Source: Phycisphaerae bacterium (lineage in GTDB: Bacteria; Chloroflexota; Anaerolineae; 4572-78; J111). From it: DNA of 64,000 bases. The translations under genes were made by a program, and so were the position numbers. Below, piece after piece: positions 44,601 to 52,607 of the stretch. Each line of letters begins with the position of its first letter. Within the stretch, counting starts at the first letter, position 1. The notes beneath the pieces were generated by a model. It was not told the DNA's origin. It saw only the letters and a list, made by a program, of their open reading frames with translations, and did no database searches. The DNA is taken from contig JANQQF010000104.1 in NCBI GenBank assembly GCA_028285035.1, forward strand, positions 28,070 to 92,069, given 5' to 3'.

Positions 44601-46594
44601 ATAATATTTGGCTACAAAAGCCACCCAATGATTTAGTCACAGCTGTTTATAATCGCTCTCAAGGTAACCCCTTCTTTACCGAAGAGATTGCTAAAGGGCT
44701 CATTGATGATCAAGTTGTAAGTTGGCGGGACAATAAGTGGCACTTTGCCTCGGTTCTCGAATCAAGTCTACCACGTGATAATCGTGATGCGATTTTACGG
44801 CGGCTGAATCGCTTGAGCAAAGAAACGCAAACGCTCCTCCATCAAGCCGCGATTTTGGGACGTACCCTAAAATTTGCTGATTTACACGCGATGAGTGATT
44901 TATCTACGTGGGATGCATTGGAAAGTTTAGATATCGCTCTCGAACGTCAATTTATCATCGATGTGCCAGCCGAGGGAGTTATTCGATTTAAACACGCGGA
45001 AATCCAGGAGGTCTTGTACAAAAACCTAAGTCATTTGAAGCGACAGCTCATGCACCGTGAGGCCAGCGACTCCTTGGAACATCGTATTTTAACGCAAGAG
45101 TCAGAGGAAGGCGTCCCGGTTCACGATGTTTCAGGGACACTTGCCTACCATTCCCACAAAGCAGGTGAATTCCGCAAGGCGATGCAATACAGTCGGCAAG
45201 CGGCTCAACACGCCGAGGCCGTCTACGCCAGCCGGGTCGCTTTAACGTGGTACACCCAATCCCTGGATGCCCTCGATCAACTCAACCTAAATGAGACAGA
45301 GCTAGATCGCTTTGATTTGTTACTCGCTCGAGAGCAGGTGCTTCATCATTGTGGGGAACGATTGCTCCAGGCATATGATTTGGCCACGTTGCAGCAATTG
45401 GGCCAAATTCTGGATGACCCCGCCAAACAAGCCATTGTCCACAATCGGCAGGCCGTCTATGAACGGCTGGCGCATCATCTTGATGAGGCTTTTGCTGAGG
45501 CGAACGCGGGCCTAATCTCAGCCCGCCAGGCCAAGTCACCGATCTTAGAGGCCGAAAGCCTGACCCAACTGGCCTATATCTCGGCCAGTCGAGGAAAATA
45601 TCAAGAGGCCCTTGAGCATATCAAAACAGCGCAGCGCATCCTTGGCAACAAAGAAGATCAGTGGCCTGTCGCTCGCTTCTTGTTTAATCTTATGGGCACC
45701 ATTCACACCGGATTGCATCAGTATGACAAAGCCCAAGAATATTATGAACAAGCCTTGAACCTCAATCGCTCAACCGGCTACTGGCCAGAACAAGCGACCA
45801 CGCTAAATCTGTTGAGTGATCTCTATTTGGAACAAGGCGAATACAGCCAAGCCAAAGCGGCCTCGCTGCAAGCGCTCGAAATCAATCGAACCATCGCCTT
45901 CCGGCACGGAGAAGCGACAAGTCTATATAATCTGGCTTTGGTCTACCATACGGTTGGGAACAATGATACTGCTGAGGCCTATCTCAAACAAGCCTTGAGC
46001 TTCTACACAACCCTGCATGATCGGCGCGGCGAAGCGGTCAGCCATAAAGTTCTTGGGGCGTTGTATCGTACCAAAGAGGAATTTGAGCTAGCCGCCGAAA
46101 GTCTCCAACACACCGTAGAAATTTTCCAGCAACTCAAATTACCCCTTGAAGAAGCAGCCACTCACCTAGAAATTGGCCGACTACTGGAGGATCAAGAGCA
46201 GTTTGATGAGGCCAGACAAGCCTACGATAACGCCTACAATTTAGGCAAACAGCACAAAAATGACGCAGCCATGCTTGAGGCCGAAGGCGGCATCGCTCGC
46301 TGTCTCCTGGCCCAAAATAAAGCCGACGAAGCCCAAGAACGCATGCTCGCTGGCTTAGATTGGTTAGAACACCACAATCTCAACGGCATCAACGACCCCA
46401 TCCACCTCTACCTCACCATCTACCGAATTTTACGCGCCACCAACAACACCGACCAAGCTAAAAAAGCCTGGCAAATTTGCCAGGATCTCATTCAAGAACG
46501 AGCCAAAAATATCAACGAAGCCGATTTAAGAGCGTCCTTCTTGGACACCATTCCCGAAGAAGGTGAGTTGATTTTGGAGGATGTTTCGGAGTAG
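41648..46594 (+). CDS. MBL-fold / STAS / Ser-Thr kinase / AAA ATPase / TPR mega-protein
   Basis: The 1648-residue protein has five parts. (1) A metallo-beta-lactamase fold (about 1-335) has SHPHWDH at 137-143, the HxHxDH metal motif, and YASDSAYP for the later Asp. (2) A STAS domain (about 352-465) has Val-Ala where the phosphorylatable Ser normally lies (IELLQVAGLRAL). (3) A kinase domain (about 474-735) has GDGRLGTVFKA and ALKVL, but HGDLKPKN in place of HRDLKPKN, and Gln at the helix-C Glu position. (4) An AAA/MalT-like ATPase has GESGMGKTRL (about 783) and LLILDDLHWADQ (about 908). (5) TPR repeats run from about 1170 to the end. No membrane segment is seen. The combination suggests a one-protein signalling hub. 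The MBL part could be a hydrolase of a nucleotide or phosphoester, which is inference. Confidence 0.88.
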   Translation: MYIKIWGARGSVPTPILPEAVREKMISALMRVSEVEDREFREKLISAISEKIRSNQVTFDEAHERRQLERKTIIEKYLENLSPLAGSTASGNTPCVEVRSGKDLFIIDAGSGIRELGLELMKGDCGQGKGTIHILFSHPHWDHIQGFPFFRPAFIPGNKIFLYSVHDIETALRRQQESISFPVSVDYMQADMEFIRLQPGEELKFDEVRIQNMLNHHPGDAYAYRFEKGDKVFVYASDSAYPTGTDIQPYVNFFNRADVLIFDSQFTQRESDEKEDWGHSSSFFGVEMAQEAKIKELVLFHYDPTYSDQDLEKILQDTLKFQYNQYPSRSPVKVSIAQEGQTFDLTPSPTTQIRQVPGGKVAILKPTGIFDENVAAELATQLQEFREQNNLPPQLVVDMSAIELLQVAGLRALVRLRKEQQGTPMVLAGPSINVQQLIELAGYLDFFAIYPSVHTALNALKAHETLNLPGQLIKNRYSVQSKIGDGRLGTVFKAMDTRRNQTVALKVLSASFSEGAIEQFLNQARQIIDLIHSNIVDIYDCDEDRGLSYMVEEYIEGRTLRDLIDDNPNQPLPLDIALSIAESIAHALEYAHGHGVIHGDLKPKNVMLVGQKVKISDFGLGRLESGNKTLINLDVPLAVISARYVAPEQILGHPIDARTDLYALGAILYELFTGQPLFVGSDEEVLTQHRLEEPTSPRELNPNLSHSLQHLIVKLLDKDPNKRYAKASQVRRILASMVTASTNQFPRHRWPSLVGHTDTLNKLDAAWGKTQDGQGQIVFIKGESGMGKTRLTHELTHEIGAATLLMGKCRRFEGSPAYQPFIEALKTYFASTPTEIAQSQAGQVLRQMSRVVPEIREFITETMQHLPFTATDSQIIARKLTTPASQDLTDFAGLAALIGDAAEERPWLLILDDLHWADQSTLQLLQYLSRHCHQMRLMIVCTYQESLVEENAQLVETIKRINKTVTTETVTLTRMSQIDVEHFLHNIWLQKPPNDLVTAVYNRSQGNPFFTEEIAKGLIDDQVVSWRDNKWHFASVLESSLPRDNRDAILRRLNRLSKETQTLLHQAAILGRTLKFADLHAMSDLSTWDALESLDIALERQFIIDVPAEGVIRFKHAEIQEVLYKNLSHLKRQLMHREASDSLEHRILTQESEEGVPVHDVSGTLAYHSHKAGEFRKAMQYSRQAAQHAEAVYASRVALTWYTQSLDALDQLNLNETELDRFDLLLAREQVLHHCGERLLQAYDLATLQQLGQILDDPAKQAIVHNRQAVYERLAHHLDEAFAEANAGLISARQAKSPILEAESLTQLAYISASRGKYQEALEHIKTAQRILGNKEDQWPVARFLFNLMGTIHTGLHQYDKAQEYYEQALNLNRSTGYWPEQATTLNLLSDLYLEQGEYSQAKAASLQALEINRTIAFRHGEATSLYNLALVYHTVGNNDTAEAYLKQALSFYTTLHDRRGEAVSHKVLGALYRTKEEFELAAESLQHTVEIFQQLKLPLEEAATHLEIGRLLEDQEQFDEARQAYDNAYNLGKQHKNDAAMLEAEGGIARCLLAQNKADEAQERMLAGLDWLEHHNLNGINDPIHLYLTIYRILRATNNTDQAKKAWQICQDLIQERAKNINEADLRASFLDTIPEEGELILEDVSE

Positions 46595-46620
46595 CGGGTT
46601 GGGTTGTTGTGGGTTTAATG

Positions 46621-46655
46621 AAGGCGGGCTGAAAATTCAGCCCGCCTTTTTTGTT
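46621..46655 (+). terminator. Strong intrinsic terminator
   Basis: AAGGCGGGCTGAA (46621-46633) pairs perfectly with TTCAGCCCGCCTT (46636-46648) and runs into a T-tract. It ends the mega-protein transcript 27 nt after its stop. The following 46656-46839 is AT-rich with no visible gene and likely carries the next promoter. Confidence 0.9.
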
Positions 46656-46839
46656 TGGGTATTGATTGTTGGAGCTGGTGGTGGGATGGTTTTACAAGAT
46701 GTGTAAGTTGTTTTATACTTTGTTGTAAATGTATTCAGCAAAAAAACAACAGTTATGCTTTACATTTAATTCAGTGTAAGTTTAGTACTAGGAAAACCCC
46801 GTTAAAAATAATCAATCGATAACCAAACGGTGTTACTTC

Positions 46840-47757
46840 ATGATAAACGAAGAGAATATAAAAGAACTTATTACTGCAAATAAGCGGCGATTACAAGAAC
46901 TAAAAATGAAAGAAGCGGTAATGGGGATCAATACCCCTGCCGAGATATTGATTGAAATAAAAGATATCGAAGCAGAACTTGAGGAGTTGGAACGGAGTTT
47001 AGATACTATAGACGCTATTCCGCCTAAACCGCCAGTCACACCATCACCATTACCAGGCACAAAACCCCAACCAGTTAAAATAATCACTCCTGACAGAAGA
47101 TTAGTAAAAGGATACTTTCTACATAAGCTTAGGGATCCTGTATGGCAATTTGTAGGGGTAGTGTTTACTATTATCACACTTGTTTGGTCTGTCTATGTCT
47201 TCTATTCCGACGGAAATAGTGTTGTCCAGTCTAATACGCCTCCAACCCTACCAACTACATCTACCGCTCCCAAGATTTTCACCCCCATATATACAGTTTC
47301 TCCTGATTCTACCTCAACACTCACTCCATCACCCTCACCATTTTTGGTACTGACAAATACCCCCACCAATACATCTACACCTACTCATACGCCGACAGTT
47401 CCATCGCAGGGGGAATTTTATGTTGATGCAGACGACTCAACAGGATTTAGATTTGAAGCCCCAGAAACTGGTACATATACATTTCTTGTTTCAGATGACA
47501 ACAAGTGGCAGATTGACCCAGAGTTCGAGCCGAGCACAGCAGATGGTATTAGAGGTGAAAAAACCGGAAATGCCCGACTACCCAATGCACAATACGGGGA
47601 ATTAATTATGAGAAGAAATGGGGATTATGAAAGGGTTGGGAGAGAGCGAAGCATTGAATTAGCGAGGGGTGAAAGAATACATTTTCTTGCAAATGATGGT
47701 TCGGATGCTTATGGTGATAATACAGGAATTATCAAGGTTCGCTGGGTTAGGAGTTAA
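46840..47757 (+). CDS. Membrane protein with N-terminal helical adaptor and lectin-like C-terminal domain
   Basis: The 305-residue protein has four regions. The N-terminal 65 residues form a helical hairpin (ITANKRRLQELKMKEAVMGI, EIKDIEAELEELERSLD). A Pro-rich linker follows, then one membrane helix (FVGVVFTIITLVWSVYVFY, about 106-124) and a Thr/Ser/Pro-rich stalk. The C-terminus is a beta domain with GELIMRRNGDYERVG and LANDGSDAYGDNTGIIKVRW, reminiscent of PA-IL (LecA)-type lectins. The adaptor would be cytoplasmic and the lectin-like domain outside. The same hairpin is found in the protein at 63547. Related N-terminal hairpins occur in STAND/CHAT/caspase-type proteins, as I recall. Confidence 0.7.
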   Translation: MINEENIKELITANKRRLQELKMKEAVMGINTPAEILIEIKDIEAELEELERSLDTIDAIPPKPPVTPSPLPGTKPQPVKIITPDRRLVKGYFLHKLRDPVWQFVGVVFTIITLVWSVYVFYSDGNSVVQSNTPPTLPTTSTAPKIFTPIYTVSPDSTSTLTPSPSPFLVLTNTPTNTSTPTHTPTVPSQGEFYVDADDSTGFRFEAPETGTYTFLVSDDNKWQIDPEFEPSTADGIRGEKTGNARLPNAQYGELIMRRNGDYERVGRERSIELARGERIHFLANDGSDAYGDNTGIIKVRWVRS

Positions 47758-47945
47758 CTTTTCAAATACAACTTGTTTAGACATTTGACTTCTTGCCAAC
47801 GAGTTTTTTTATTATTACCAGTGTTTAATTATGGGTAGTTTTACCAGATCGGTGAAATATCAGATTGTTTTGCTGATAGAGCGGTGTTTTGTATAGGAGC
47901 TGATTTTCTTAGTAGAGTTTTACGTACATAAACAAAGCCGAAGCA

Positions 47946-49076
47946 TCACCCCACCGCCTTCTTCAACCGCATCACCCCTTCCACCAAATCCTCCACTCCA
48001 TAATAGGCAAAACTGAAGCGCAAATAATGTTGTAAGCCCTCCTGGCTGGAAAATTTTATCCCCGGCTGAAAGCCAACATCATATTGATGGGCTTGCTCGA
48101 GGAGGGCTACCGTGTCAACATCCTTGGCCATTGTGCCCCACACAAAAAAACCACCATCTGGTTCAACGAAGGTGTACGAAGGAATATGCTCACGCAGGGC
48201 TTGGCAAAGCACCTCGATGCGGCGTTGGTAGGTCTGTTTGAGATAATCCAATTGCTGCCGTTGTAAGCCAAGTTCAATCAGACTGTTGACGATACTGGAG
48301 ACAAAAGGGTTTAGGCCACCGCCGCTATCGAGATAGCCGCAGGTGATGAATGGCTCCATCAATTTCGGGGTAGTCTGCAGCCAGCCTAGGCGAAGGCCAG
48401 GGGCTAAAATCTTGGAGAAGGAGCCTAAGGATAAGACCGTGCCCTGACGATCGTATGCGGCCAAGGGAAGGGGTGGAGTGGTGGTGTAGGCCAGCAGGTG
48501 GTAGACCTCATCGGCGATGATCAGAAAATCGTGCGCCTCACTCAGACGTACCAGTTGCTCCCGTCGCTCGGCGGAGAGGGTATAGCCTGTGGGGTTGTGA
48601 AAGGTGGGGATGGTGTAGAGAAAGGCTGGTTTGTGCTTAGCCAGCGCAGCCTCAAGCACCTCGATGACCAAACCGTTCTCATCGACGGGAATACCGACGA
48701 TATTGAGCTTGTAGTCGGCAAAAATTCGAAAGGCGAGAAAGTAGGAGGGTTCCTCCACAAAGATAGTGGCGCCGGGTTGGACCAAGACCGTACAGATCAT
48801 ATCCAAGGCTTGGGAAATCCCGGCTGTGATCATCAGATGGTCTGGGTCAACCGGCGTCTGATATTCCTCGCTCAAAAATTGGGCCAACGTTGCCCGAAAA
48901 TCTCCGCCGCCTTGTTGCATCCCATATTGCAAAATTGAGGTATCCGCTTGGGTTAAACGATGGGCCGTCGCCTGACGGAATAAATCAAGCGGGAGTAAAT
49001 CGAGGGCGGGTTGGCCAATGCCAAAATCAATAAAACCTTCGGGAACGGTGACTTGGGTTACTTGTATTTGAGTCAC
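47946..49076 (-). CDS. PLP-dependent aminotransferase, LysN/2-aminoadipate type
   Basis: The 376-residue class I/II aminotransferase has IDFGIGQPALDLLP at the N-terminus, ITAGISQALDMICTVLVQPG, YTIPTFHNPTGYTLS, IIADEVYHLL and the PLP lysine in SLGSFSKILAPGLRLGW. The pattern is of the LysN/MocR-catalytic group, which includes 2-aminoadipate aminotransferase. The GTG start at 49076 follows AGGATGG. Homocitrate synthase and homoaconitase-like genes are in the same window (60.1-63.3 kb), so a role in 2-aminoadipate lysine synthesis is possible. Immediate neighbours are an oxidase and intergenic DNA, so this is not certain. Confidence 0.85.
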   Translation of the reverse strand: MTQIQVTQVTVPEGFIDFGIGQPALDLLPLDLFRQATAHRLTQADTSILQYGMQQGGGDFRATLAQFLSEEYQTPVDPDHLMITAGISQALDMICTVLVQPGATIFVEEPSYFLAFRIFADYKLNIVGIPVDENGLVIEVLEAALAKHKPAFLYTIPTFHNPTGYTLSAERREQLVRLSEAHDFLIIADEVYHLLAYTTTPPLPLAAYDRQGTVLSLGSFSKILAPGLRLGWLQTTPKLMEPFITCGYLDSGGGLNPFVSSIVNSLIELGLQRQQLDYLKQTYQRRIEVLCQALREHIPSYTFVEPDGGFFVWGTMAKDVDTVALLEQAHQYDVGFQPGIKFSSQEGLQHYLRFSFAYYGVEDLVEGVMRLKKAVG

Positions 49077-49145
49077 AATGCCATCCTAATGATTAGTGGG
49101 TAGTGGTCAGTGATTAGTAAAAAACATTAATTACCAATTACCGCC

Positions 49146-50450
49146 TTACCCCAAAACAGAGAAGCTGCTGTTTTCGTTGATCTCACGCAGGCGAGAGTAG
49201 AAGCCTACATTCAGGATGAGGCCGGTGTAAGGCATTTTGACCTGCACTGGGTCGGCATCGTGGTCACGGCCTTTCTCACAAGCATCGATCAACTCGGCCA
49301 TCATATGACCGACACCGCCTGCATTTTTGAATTGATTGCCGCTGGTACCGATGGCCATATAGAAGCCGGGCAAATCAGATTTGTCGTAAATCGGGATCCA
49401 GTCATCAGCCACGTCATAAAGATCGACAACACCACGCATTTGGTTGGGAATTTCTAAATCAGGGATCCGGCGGGCGAGGCGATAGACTTGCCGCTTAAAT
49501 TGATCCTCGGTCAACTCTTTGTTGTAGTCATCTGGATCATCCACCCAGTGGCGAGGATCACATACTGGATCTTCACTGCCCACCAGGATAGAGCGGCCTG
49601 CCTCGGGGCGGTAGTAAATACCGGCGGGGTCGGACATCTCAGTGCCATCAGCCTCAAAATCAAATGAGGGAGGAGAGGGCACGTGGTGAACTTCGTGGCG
49701 GAGAGCTTTGGTCTTGATGTTCATTCCCTCTTCCACGCCAGCCATTCGGTTGATGAGGAAAGAGTGAGGACCAGCCACATTTACGACGATTGGCCCATCA
49801 ATTTCTGTGCCATCTTTGAGGGTGATGCCAGTCACCCGATCATCTACCTGCCGAACATCAGCCACTTCGCTTTCAAACAGGAACTCACTCCCGTGTGCTT
49901 CAGCCGCTCGCATCAAATTGTGTGAGGCCAATTGGGGATCGCTGATGTAGCCCATTGTGGGTGTAACCATGGCCCCAACCAGCATCTCCTCCGAGTCATC
50001 CCAAAAGGTTTCATCATCGATGGCTTTTGGAGGGTAGAAAGTGTGAAAATCGTAAATCGGATACTTCTCACGGACTTGATTAAGGCTCCACATTTCGTAA
50101 GGAATGTTAAGTTGATCAAACAACTTGGTCCATTTTTCGTGCGAGGTTGGGGTTTGATTGAGGACCACACTGCCACATTGGACAAACTTGGCCAAACCCA
50201 ATTCATCTTCAATGCCGATATAATTGGCCCAATCTTCCCAATAAAAGACATTTTCCCAGGCAATCGCCACCCCATCCCAAGTCGAGTAGTGGACCCGAAT
50301 AATCGCACAGGAGTTACTGGTTGAGCCATACCCCGCCGTGGGTAATTTATCTACATTCAGCGTTTTATAGCCTCGCTTGGCTAATTCAAAAGCAATGGCA
50401 CAGCCCATAATGCCTGAGCCGATAATAATCGCATCATATTTTTTCGTCAT
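49146..50450 (-). CDS. FAD-dependent oxidase, DAO family (sarcosine/dimethylglycine-oxidase-like)
   Basis: The 434-residue protein has the GIMGCAIAFELAKRGYKTL dinucleotide fold preceded by KYDAIIIGSG. It also has STSNSCAIIRVHYS (covalent or tight FAD region of MSOX-like enzymes), GPIVVNVAGPHS and the C-terminal IYDKSDLPGFYMAIGTSG. DAO-family enzymes oxidise secondary or N-methyl amino acids. It is 69 nt upstream of the aminotransferase on the same strand. The GcvT-like protein at 32.6 kb could accept the released one-carbon unit. The substrate is not determined. Confidence 0.87.
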   Translation of the reverse strand: MTKKYDAIIIGSGIMGCAIAFELAKRGYKTLNVDKLPTAGYGSTSNSCAIIRVHYSTWDGVAIAWENVFYWEDWANYIGIEDELGLAKFVQCGSVVLNQTPTSHEKWTKLFDQLNIPYEMWSLNQVREKYPIYDFHTFYPPKAIDDETFWDDSEEMLVGAMVTPTMGYISDPQLASHNLMRAAEAHGSEFLFESEVADVRQVDDRVTGITLKDGTEIDGPIVVNVAGPHSFLINRMAGVEEGMNIKTKALRHEVHHVPSPPSFDFEADGTEMSDPAGIYYRPEAGRSILVGSEDPVCDPRHWVDDPDDYNKELTEDQFKRQVYRLARRIPDLEIPNQMRGVVDLYDVADDWIPIYDKSDLPGFYMAIGTSGNQFKNAGGVGHMMAELIDACEKGRDHDADPVQVKMPYTGLILNVGFYSRLREINENSSFSVLG

Positions 50451-50483
50451 TGATTTATCTCCATTGAATCAATTTTGGAATAA

Positions 50484-51455
50484 TTATCCAGGAAAGACCG
50501 AAAACCCAGCTGCGTTGAGGGATTGGCTGACGGAGTCAAAAGTGATATCGTCAGGAAACTCCCAAATTTTTTCATCCCCATTAAAACGACGGCCTGGTAT
50601 ATTTTTGATAGCCGCCAGCATCTCTTTGAAGGCCCCGCCTGTGACAACTAAGTTTGTATCTCCCAAACGAATCCGAATGCGGTCGCCAGTGGCGGATGAA
50701 GCAGGGGGGGGGGGAGATGAAGGGGCAGATGGTGTCTCCATGGCTGGGGCAGGCTCAAAAGGGTTGGGTTCCTCAAAAAAGGCAGGTGGTTCGTAATCGT
50801 CGTTAAAATCTTCAGGCATCATTGGTGGAGGCATTTCATCTTCATCCCACCAATCAGGAGGCTCCATTGGCATGAGTCCCTCATCACCAAAATCGGCCTT
50901 CATAAAATCAGGTTCTTCAAACGCTGAAGGTGGCGGTGGTGATGAGGGCATAAAATCAGGTGCTTCCATCGCACCGGGCGAGGTGATCTGGATATTTTCG
51001 GCTCCCTCTAACTGATAGCCAGCCGCTTCCACCATCCCCTTGATGACGCCGACATCGCCGTTGATTTCCCACACTTTGTTGTCGCCATCAAATCGACGAT
51101 CCGGCAACGTTTTGACAAAGTCGAGCATCTCACGGAAGGCTCCACCAACCACGGCTAATCGATAGGGGCCAACGACAACCCGAATTCGGTCATTCCCTGA
51201 GGGCATAGGTGCTGGGTTATTGCCCTTTGGTGCATCGGCCAACGGTTCACCCCCTTCTAGCTCAAACCCACTAATCGAAAGTTGATGTTGTATTTCGTCA
51301 GGTTTGCCCGGCAATTGCCAAACTTTAAGCTCACTAACAAAGCGACGCCCAGAAATCTGTTTTACCACAGCCAACATCTCCTGAAAGCCCCCACCAACAA
51401 CACTATACGCTTTATTATCGATGTGAACTCGAATGCGATCTTGGCGATCAGTCAT
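50484..51455 (-). CDS. Protein with three HARP-like repeats
   Basis: The 323-residue protein has three copies of a domain of about 60 residues, at roughly 4-66, 82-145 and 257-323. Each begins DRIRV/DRIRI and contains GGxFxEML....K.(I/L)PxRRFxGDxKVWE(I/F). The pattern 'PGRRF....KVW' recalls the HARP/HepA-related domain and N-terminal modules of SNF2-like helicases. Domains 2 and 3 are separated by an acidic Pro/Met-rich linker with MxPPMMPEDFNDD-type composition. The coding run of C (11 G on the plus strand, 50704-50714) encodes the Pro tract SSPPPPASS. The ribosome-binding site is GAGAGG. The function is unknown; nucleic-acid binding is a guess. Confidence 0.75.
   Translation of the reverse strand: MTDRQDRIRVHIDNKAYSVVGGGFQEMLAVVKQISGRRFVSELKVWQLPGKPDEIQHQLSISGFELEGGEPLADAPKGNNPAPMPSGNDRIRVVVGPYRLAVVGGAFREMLDFVKTLPDRRFDGDNKVWEINGDVGVIKGMVEAAGYQLEGAENIQITSPGAMEAPDFMPSSPPPPSAFEEPDFMKADFGDEGLMPMEPPDWWDEDEMPPPMMPEDFNDDYEPPAFFEEPNPFEPAPAMETPSAPSSPPPPASSATGDRIRIRLGDTNLVVTGGAFKEMLAAIKNIPGRRFNGDEKIWEFPDDITFDSVSQSLNAAGFSVFPG
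50704..50714. repeat. Homopolymer of 11 G/C inside a coding region
   Basis: Eleven consecutive G on the plus strand encode part of the proline run in the three-repeat protein. Tracts of this length are slippage-prone, so expression could switch by frameshift, or the assembly could be wrong at this point. Confidence 0.9.
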
Positions 51456-51476
51456 CTTTACACCTCTCTAGAAATT

Positions 51477-52388
51477 TCAATAACGACCATAGACATCGGT
51501 AGCTGCCTGAAAAAGCAATGAGTGCCGGTGGGCTAAAATATCAATGTCTTTACTGTATCCACCCCCAACCACCGTTGCGACTGGATATCCTGCTTTCAGA
51601 CAGGTTTCTAACACATATTTATCACGACGATACAACCCTTCATCGGTGAGGGCCAGTTTTCCTAGCCGATCATCTTTGTGGGGATCAACCCCGGCATCAT
51701 ACAAAACCAAATCAGGGTTGACTTCAGACAAAAGGCTTGGTACATGATTCGCCAAGACCTGTAGATACGCTTCATCTTCCAAACCTTCGTCTAAGGGGAC
51801 ATCCAGATCGCTCTGTTGTTTGCGAAATGGAAAGTTAACTTGGCAATGGACCGAGAAGGTAAAGACTGAGTCATCCCCCTGAAAAATTGACGCGGTTCCA
51901 TCACCCTGGTGAACATCCAAGTCGATAATCAAGATTTGTTTGACGAGACCTAAATTTTGCAAGGCCCGCGAGGCGATAGCTAGGTCATTAAATATACAAA
52001 AGCCCGAGCCAAAATCAGTATAAGCGTGATGGGTTCCACCGGCAGTATTACAGGCCAAGCCGTGCTCCAGAGCCAAGCGAGCGGTCCATAGTGTTCCGCT
52101 CACCGCCGTCCACGTCCGGGTGACGAGTGCCTCGCTCCAAGGCAAGCCAATGCGCCGCATCGCTTTTTTATCCAATGTACCCGAAATATAGGCTTCAACA
52201 TAATTCACGTCATGAATGGCCTCAATCCAATCTCGGGGGATAATCGCTGGTTCATGGGTTTGCTCGGTAGTAGCCAAACCCTTCTGGCACAACAGATTAT
52301 AAATTCGGCCAAATTTCCCCATCGGGAAACGATGTTCTGGAGGGAGCGGCGTTACATAATCGGGGTGATAGATGATGGGCAAATTCAT
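51477..52388 (-). CDS. Histone-deacetylase-family hydrolase
   Basis: The 303-residue zinc hydrolase has family motifs PEHRFPMGKFGRIYNLL, the catalytic His pair in AGGTHHAYTDFGSGFC, zinc ligands in LIIDLDVHQGDGTA and LYDAGVDPHKDDRLG, and GGGYSKD near the end. Bacterial members deacetylate polyamines or small N-acetyl compounds (AcuC/APAH groups). ATG 52388 is used; TTG 52394 is also in frame. It is 21 nt upstream of the three-repeat gene. The neighbouring amine-oxidising genes make an acetylated amine a reasonable substrate. Confidence 0.92.
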   Translation of the reverse strand: MNLPIIYHPDYVTPLPPEHRFPMGKFGRIYNLLCQKGLATTEQTHEPAIIPRDWIEAIHDVNYVEAYISGTLDKKAMRRIGLPWSEALVTRTWTAVSGTLWTARLALEHGLACNTAGGTHHAYTDFGSGFCIFNDLAIASRALQNLGLVKQILIIDLDVHQGDGTASIFQGDDSVFTFSVHCQVNFPFRKQQSDLDVPLDEGLEDEAYLQVLANHVPSLLSEVNPDLVLYDAGVDPHKDDRLGKLALTDEGLYRRDKYVLETCLKAGYPVATVVGGGYSKDIDILAHRHSLLFQAATDVYGRY

Positions 52389-52555
52389 AGGCAAACGTCA
52401 ATCCAACAACGGGGCAGATTGTTAAATGTTTGGCGATTTATTTCTCTGAAATTTCAGGGGAGTAAACCGCAAAACCTTGAGGATCACAATTTTTTCTCTA
52501 ACTTTAGTGACACACTTAATCTGATTTATGTTACTGTTTTTAAGGCGATAAGCAA

Positions 52556-52589
52556 AAACGCCGCTCTGTGATAACACAGAACGGCGTTT
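52556..52589 (-). terminator. Intrinsic terminator of the HNH gene
   Basis: AAACGCCGCTCTGTG and CACAGAACGGCGTTT pair at 14 of 15 positions around ATAA. On the minus strand the stem is followed by TTTTGCTTAT, 18 nt past the HNH stop. Confidence 0.8.
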
Positions 52590-52607
52590 ACTTTGATTTA
52601 TCAATAT

